A stretch of DNA of 64,000 bases from DAIODI01 sp046349255 (GTDB lineage Bacteria > Pseudomonadota > Alphaproteobacteria > Rhizobiales > Aestuariivirgaceae). The stretch lies in assembly GCA_046349255.1 (NCBI GenBank), contig JAXMCR010000002.1, positions 496,001-560,000 on the forward strand, in the 5' to 3' direction. Positions within the stretch are counted from its first letter, which is position 1. Each line of letters starts with the position of its first letter. Below are positions 60,666-64,000 of the stretch, piece by piece. The notes below the pieces were generated by a model. The model had not been told where the DNA came from. It searched no databases and saw only the letters and a program-made list of their open reading frames with translations. The translations under genes and the position numbers were made by a program.

Positions 60666-61556
60666 GTGAGCCAGAACGACGAGACCCTGAAGCGCAAGGC
60701 GATGATCGCGCGGGAGTGGCTTGCCGCGATGGGGGCCGACGAGGTCGTGGGCGAGGTGGCCGTCGACCGCTTCGCCGAGAGTGCATCGGCCTCGGCCCGC
60801 CGTGACCCGTCGTCGCCTGCAGCGCCCGTGGCTGGCCCTGCCGCTCCGGCCGCGGACCGGTCCCGGCCGGTCCCGCCGGCGCCCGCGGCAGGCCAGCCGA
60901 TCCTCGCGCCGGGCCAGGCGGGCGACGGCGCCGCCGCGATGGCGGCCGCTTGCCGGTCGCTCGACGAGATCGCGGCAACGCTCGCGGCCTTCGACGCCTG
61001 CCCGCTGAAGCGCACGGCGACGAACCTCGTCTATCTCGACGGGAACAGGGCCGCGCGCGTGCTCCTCGTCGGCGAGGCGCCGGGCCGCGACGAGGACCTC
61101 GAGGGACGCCCGTTCGTCGGCCGTTCGGGCCAGCTCCTGGACCGCATGCTCGCCGCGATCGGGTTGTCCCGCGCCGCTGAAGACCCGGCGCAGGCGGTGC
61201 TCATCGTCAACACGATCTTCTGGCGCCCGCCCGGCAACCGCAAGCCGACGGAGGCCGAAGCCGCGATGTGCCTGCCGTTCGTGCGGCGCACGATCGCGCT
61301 CCACCGCCCCGACCTCATCGTCTGCCTCGGCGCGACGCCGACGCAGCAGCTCCTTCCGACGACCGAAGGCATCCTGTCGGTCCGCGGCCAATGGAAGCAG
61401 TATCGGCACGACGGGCTCGACATCCCGCTCCTGCCGACGCTGCATCCGGCCTACCTCTTGCGCCAGCCGGCAGCCAAACGGCTCGTCTGGCGCGACCTTC
61501 TCGACGTGAAGCAGCGGCTCGCCGCCCGATCGCCGACGCAGGTCACGTCTGCCTGA
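60666..61556 (+). CDS. Uracil-DNA glycosylase, family 4-like
   Basis: 296-residue enzyme. The catalytic motifs GEAPGRDED and 'LHPAYLLRQP' of family 4 uracil-DNA glycosylases are present. An Ala/Pro-rich N-terminal linker (about residues 40-85) precedes the core. Of the four usual [4Fe-4S] cysteines only Cys112 and Cys202 remain; the other positions are Phe109 and Trp186 (in 'NTIFWRPPGNR'), so the cluster is probably missing. GTG 60666 is used; ATG 60618 is an alternative without a Shine-Dalgarno. Confidence 0.88.
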   Translation: MSQNDETLKRKAMIAREWLAAMGADEVVGEVAVDRFAESASASARRDPSSPAAPVAGPAAPAADRSRPVPPAPAAGQPILAPGQAGDGAAAMAAACRSLDEIAATLAAFDACPLKRTATNLVYLDGNRAARVLLVGEAPGRDEDLEGRPFVGRSGQLLDRMLAAIGLSRAAEDPAQAVLIVNTIFWRPPGNRKPTEAEAAMCLPFVRRTIALHRPDLIVCLGATPTQQLLPTTEGILSVRGQWKQYRHDGLDIPLLPTLHPAYLLRQPAAKRLVWRDLLDVKQRLAARSPTQVTSA

Positions 61557-61643
61557 GGGGGGTTGCGCCGCGCTCGTGCAAGGCCCACCTTCCGGTTGCA
61601 GTGGGAACTGACGCCTCGTCAGCTCCGTTTAATTCGCAAGATC

Positions 61644-62225
61644 ATGACCGACACCGCCCAACCGTCCGCGCCGCCTGCTGCGTCGCCTCCCGCCGAACGC
61701 CCGTTCATCCCGGTGCGCATCGCGGTCCTCACCGTGTCCGACACCCGCACGCTCGAGACGGACAAGTCCGGCCAGACGCTCGCCGATCGCATCGCTGAAG
61801 CCGGGCATCTGCTCTCGGCGCGCGCGATCGTGAAGGACGACGTGGGCCAGATCCGCCGCACCACGCGCAACTGGCTGAAGCGCGACGACGTCGATGTGAT
61901 CGTTTCGACCGGCGGCACCGGCCTCACCGGGCGCGACGTGACGATCGAGGCGATGCGCGGCCTGTTCGAGAAGGAGGCGGAAGGGTTCGGCGTCGCCTTC
62001 CACATGATCTCGTGGGGAAAGATCGGCACCTCGACGGTGCAGTCGCGCGCGACCGCCGGCGTCGCGCGCGGAAAATACATCTTCTGCCTGCCGGGCTCGC
62101 CCGGCGCCTGCCGCGACGCCTGGGACGGCCTGCTCAAGCCGCAACTCGACTACCGGCACATGCCCTGCAACTTCGTCGAGATCATGCCGCGGCTCGACGA
62201 GCACCTGCAGCGCAAGAAAGGCTGA
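61644..62225 (+). CDS. moaB: Molybdenum cofactor biosynthesis protein MoaB
   Basis: 193-residue protein of the MoaB/Mog family, which adenylylates molybdopterin or is involved in that step. 'IAVLTVSDTRTLETDKSGQTL' and 'IVSTGGTGLTGRDVT' are diagnostic. The N-terminal 20 residues are a Pro/Ala-rich extension. ATG 61644 is used; an 87-bp gap separates it from the glycosylase gene. Confidence 0.92.
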   Translation: MTDTAQPSAPPAASPPAERPFIPVRIAVLTVSDTRTLETDKSGQTLADRIAEAGHLLSARAIVKDDVGQIRRTTRNWLKRDDVDVIVSTGGTGLTGRDVTIEAMRGLFEKEAEGFGVAFHMISWGKIGTSTVQSRATAGVARGKYIFCLPGSPGACRDAWDGLLKPQLDYRHMPCNFVEIMPRLDEHLQRKKG

Positions 62226-62302
62226 TCCGCGTTCACGTCGACGTGAGCCCCGGTCGTCCGCTGCGTCGTTCGCGCGTATACGGACCATTGGAAACGGAAG
62301 CC

Positions 62303-63301
62303 ATGACGGAGCAAGCGATGCCGTTCGACCGCCTTACCCGCCGCAATGCCCTGATTCTCGGAACCGCCGTCGCGGCCGCCGGGACGACGCTCCATTCGCT
62401 CGCGCTGCCGGCCGCTGCGGAGACCCCGAAGAAGCTCGACCCGCTGCGCCCCACCGCCTACCGCTTCACGCTCGGCGATTTCCAGATCACCACGGTGTCG
62501 GACGGCACCGCCGAGATGCCGGAGCCCGAGAAGATTTTCGGCGTCAACCAGACGCCCGAGACGGTGAAGGCGTTCGCGGCCGAGCACCTCCTGCCGACCG
62601 ACAAGCTCGTCAACGGCTTCACGCCGGTGGTGGTCAACACGGGCGCGGACCTTGTCCTGTTCGACACCGGCAACGCACCGGGCGCGCGGCCGACGACCGG
62701 GCTCCTCGCGCAGCGGCTTGCGGCGGCGGGGATCGATCCCGCGAGCATCACGGTCGTCGTGCTCACCCACTTCCACCCCGACCACATCGGCGGGCTGATG
62801 ACCGACGGCAAGCCGACGTTCCCGAACGCGCGCTACGTGTGGAACGGTGCAGAGTATGCGTTCTGGAGCGACCCTGCGCAGGAGAACGGCCCGCGCGCGG
62901 GCGTCGTGAAGCTCGTGCAGTCGAACGTGACGCCGCTCAAGGACAAGGCGACCGAGATCAAGGACGGGAGCGACGTCGTCTCCGGCATCCGCGCGATGGC
63001 GGCGCCCGGCCACACGCCCGGTCACACGGCGTTCCACATCGAATCCGGCGGCCAGCGACTGTTTCTGGGCGGCGACTTCTCGAACCACTTCGTGCTGTCG
63101 CTCGAACAGCCAGACTGGTTCGTCTCCTTCGACGCCGACAAGGAGCAGGCGGTCGCAACGCGCAAGAAGATCCTCGCGATGCTCGCGTCGGAACGCATCC
63201 CGTTCACGAGCTACCACATGCCGTTTCCCGCGCTCGGGTTCGTCGAGGCGTCAGGCGGCTCCTACCGCTTCGTGCCGGTCACCTACCAACTCGCCCCCTG
63301 A
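62303..63301 (+). CDS. Tat-exported metallo-beta-lactamase-fold hydrolase
   Basis: 332-residue protein. The leader 'TRRNALILGTAVAAAGTT' is a twin-arginine signal. The metal motif HFHPDHIGG and later 'GHTPGHTAFHIE' and 'GGDFSNH' give the usual di-metal ligands. It belongs to the broad MBL-fold group (lactonase or glyoxalase-like); the substrate is unknown. It ends the coding part of the window, followed by a repeat-rich region. Confidence 0.9.
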   Translation: MTEQAMPFDRLTRRNALILGTAVAAAGTTLHSLALPAAAETPKKLDPLRPTAYRFTLGDFQITTVSDGTAEMPEPEKIFGVNQTPETVKAFAAEHLLPTDKLVNGFTPVVVNTGADLVLFDTGNAPGARPTTGLLAQRLAAAGIDPASITVVVLTHFHPDHIGGLMTDGKPTFPNARYVWNGAEYAFWSDPAQENGPRAGVVKLVQSNVTPLKDKATEIKDGSDVVSGIRAMAAPGHTPGHTAFHIESGGQRLFLGGDFSNHFVLSLEQPDWFVSFDADKEQAVATRKKILAMLASERIPFTSYHMPFPALGFVEASGGSYRFVPVTYQLAP

Positions 63302-63385
63302 GCGCCTCGCTTGTCGTCCTCGGGCTTGATCCGAGGATTCACGCGACGCTGCCCCTCCAGTGCCGGCCTCAAATCGACCCGCATC

Positions 63386-63460
63386 GTCATCGCCGGCCTT
63401 GAGCCGGCGATCCTCTTTTCACCGCGCCAAGAGGATGGCCGGGTCGAGCCCGGCCATGAC
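63386..63460. repeat. Composite palindromic element 1 (cloverleaf type)
   Basis: Order: GTCAT, stem CGCCGGC-CTTGA-GCCGGCG, ATCCTCTT, short spacer, AAGAGGAT, stem GGCCGGG-TCGAG-CCCGGCC, ATGAC. The ends GTCAT/ATGAC and the inner ATCCTCTT/AAGAGGAT are complementary, so the unit folds into a four-way junction. Confidence 0.85.
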
Positions 63461-63512
63461 GAACGGGACGACGTCAAAAGGAACGGCTCGCCGGAACGAG
63501 ATCACCACCACC

Positions 63513-63585
63513 GTCATCGCCGGCCTTGAGCCGGCGATCCTCTTCACCGCGCCAAGAGGATGGCCGGGTCGAGCCCGGCCATGAC
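63513..63585. repeat. Composite palindromic element 2 (cloverleaf type)
   Basis: Same architecture as element 1, with a spacer two bases shorter. It lies 127 bp after element 1. Confidence 0.85.
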
Positions 63586-63722
63586 GACCTGGATGTGCAG
63601 GTGGCGCGCGATGGGCTTCATGTAGCAACCAGCCGCCCTTGCTCTAGTGTCATCCTCGGGCTTGACCCGAGGATCCATGCGACGCCACCACCGTCATCGC
63701 CGGCCTCGAGCCGACTCGCATC

Positions 63723-63796
63723 GTCATCGCCGGCCTTGAGCCGGCGATCCTCTTTCACTGCGCGAAGAGGATGGCCGGGTCGAGCCCGGCCATGAC
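63723..63796. repeat. Composite palindromic element 3 (cloverleaf type)
   Basis: Same architecture as element 1; the spacer differs slightly ('TCACTGCGCG'). The preceding bases ACTCGCATC are shared with the partial copy at 63949. Confidence 0.85.
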
Positions 63797-63847
63797 GAAC
63801 GCTAGGGCGTCCGAAGGACGGCTCGCCGGAACGAGATCACCACCACC

Positions 63848-63922
63848 GTCATCGCCGGCCTTGAGCCGGCGATCCTCTTTTCACCGCGCGAAAAGGATGG
63901 CCGGGTCGAGCCCGGCCATGAC
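63848..63922. repeat. Composite palindromic element 4 (cloverleaf type)
   Basis: Same architecture; the right inner arm reads AAAAGGAT rather than AAGAGGAT, a change that leaves most pairs intact. It lies in the second copy of the larger block. Confidence 0.85.
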
Positions 63923-63948
63923 GAACTGGAAGTGCGCCGACTCGCATC

Positions 63949-64000
63949 GTCATCGCCGACCTTGCGCCGGCGATCCTCTTTCACCGCTGGCCGTTCGTCA
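63949..64000. repeat. Partial composite palindromic element at window edge
   Basis: GTCAT, a stem with changed bases (CGCCGACCTTGCGCCGGCG), and ATCCTCTT are present; the second half differs ('CGCTGGCCG...') or lies beyond the edge. Confidence 0.6.

Larger units (their letters stand above)
63302..64000. repeat. Intergenic array of composite palindromic (REP-like) repeats
   Basis: This 699-bp region has no gene. It holds a short palindrome 'CCTCGGGCTTGATCCGAGG' near 63318 and another at 63652, and four full composite elements listed separately, plus a part-copy (63949-64000). Two larger blocks repeat with about 335-337-bp period (for example 63386 to 63723 and 63513 to 63848), including the shared flank 'CGGCTCGCCGGAACGAGATC' before elements two and four. 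Confidence 0.85.

Noticed and set aside
63302..64000. CRISPR array or small ORFs at the right edge
   Set aside because: Repeats are palindromic REP-like units with irregular spacing; the short frames across them translate the repeats and are not genes.

Overview
The window is a GC-rich, densely coded chromosomal segment of an alphaproteobacterium, most likely of the order Hyphomicrobiales (Rhizobiales). Pointers are split glyQ/glyS, ETF-ubiquinone oxidoreductase, a long-chain (probably octaprenyl) diphosphate synthase, DUF1236, DUF2007 and DUF3422 proteins, twin-arginine signals, and many dispersed palindromic repeats of the 'GGCCGGGTCGAGCCCGGCC' kind. I found no rRNA, tRNA, CRISPR array, transposase or phage gene. 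Every gap of more than about 300 bases is repeat-rich (56982-57549 and 63302-64000).

Bases 1-8398 form a divergent sugar/polyol utilisation locus. On the minus strand are an SDR dehydrogenase, an ABC ATPase, two MalFG-type permeases (the last runs off the window) and a solute-binding protein. On the plus strand are a DeoR-type regulator, a BtpA-family barrel protein, an FGGY kinase and a HAD phosphatase. An inverted repeat between the two arms is a likely operator. Bases 8361-10721 hold a surface-related patch: a secreted protein with a VPLPA-CTERM-like tail, a glycosyltransferase and a small sulfotransferase-like protein.

Bases 10736-16731 are a plus-strand run of FAD oxidoreductase, FAH-family hydrolase, 2-oxoacid dehydrogenase E2, Asp/Glu racemase-family protein, E1-alpha and E1-beta. 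It looks like a dedicated catabolic pathway of unknown substrate with no E3 gene. A 54-residue VPEID-CTERM-like protein follows on the opposite strand.

Bases 17008-28143 read as a carnitine-type quaternary amine regulon: NDP-forming acyl-CoA synthetase, acyl-CoA dehydrogenase, a spermidine/putrescine-type ABC transporter, a BKACE enzyme, a GlxA-type AraC regulator, a carnitine 3-dehydrogenase-like enzyme and a CaiD-like carnitinyl-CoA dehydratase. Together they could import carnitine, crotonobetaine or gamma-butyrobetaine and convert it towards betainyl-CoA and acetoacetate.

Bases 28372-45566 are a mixed region of envelope and stress genes: DUF1236 and DUF3422 proteins, a sulfotransferase, an AT-richer orphan lipoprotein, an exported pentapeptide-repeat protein, a methyltransferase, LemA with two TPM-domain proteins, a 5'-nucleotidase, a long MscS channel with a DUF2721 partner, a beta-barrel protein, an exported beta-carbonic anhydrase, UppP, YbjQ, a selenium-binding-protein/methanethiol oxidase with a membrane partner, and DoxX.

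Bases 45563-63301 are mostly conserved housekeeping: glyS, a CDGSH iron-sulfur protein, glyQ, SppA-type protease, TrmN6-like methyltransferase, DUF2007, polyprenyl synthase, MltB-type transglycosylase, a TPR protein, ispE, ETF-QO, a family-4-like uracil-DNA glycosylase, MoaB and a Tat-exported metallo-beta-lactamase-fold protein. The most unusual DNA features are a 139-bp threefold tandem repeat that starts inside the 3' end of ispE, and an array of about 74-bp composite palindromes able to fold as cloverleaves at the right edge.
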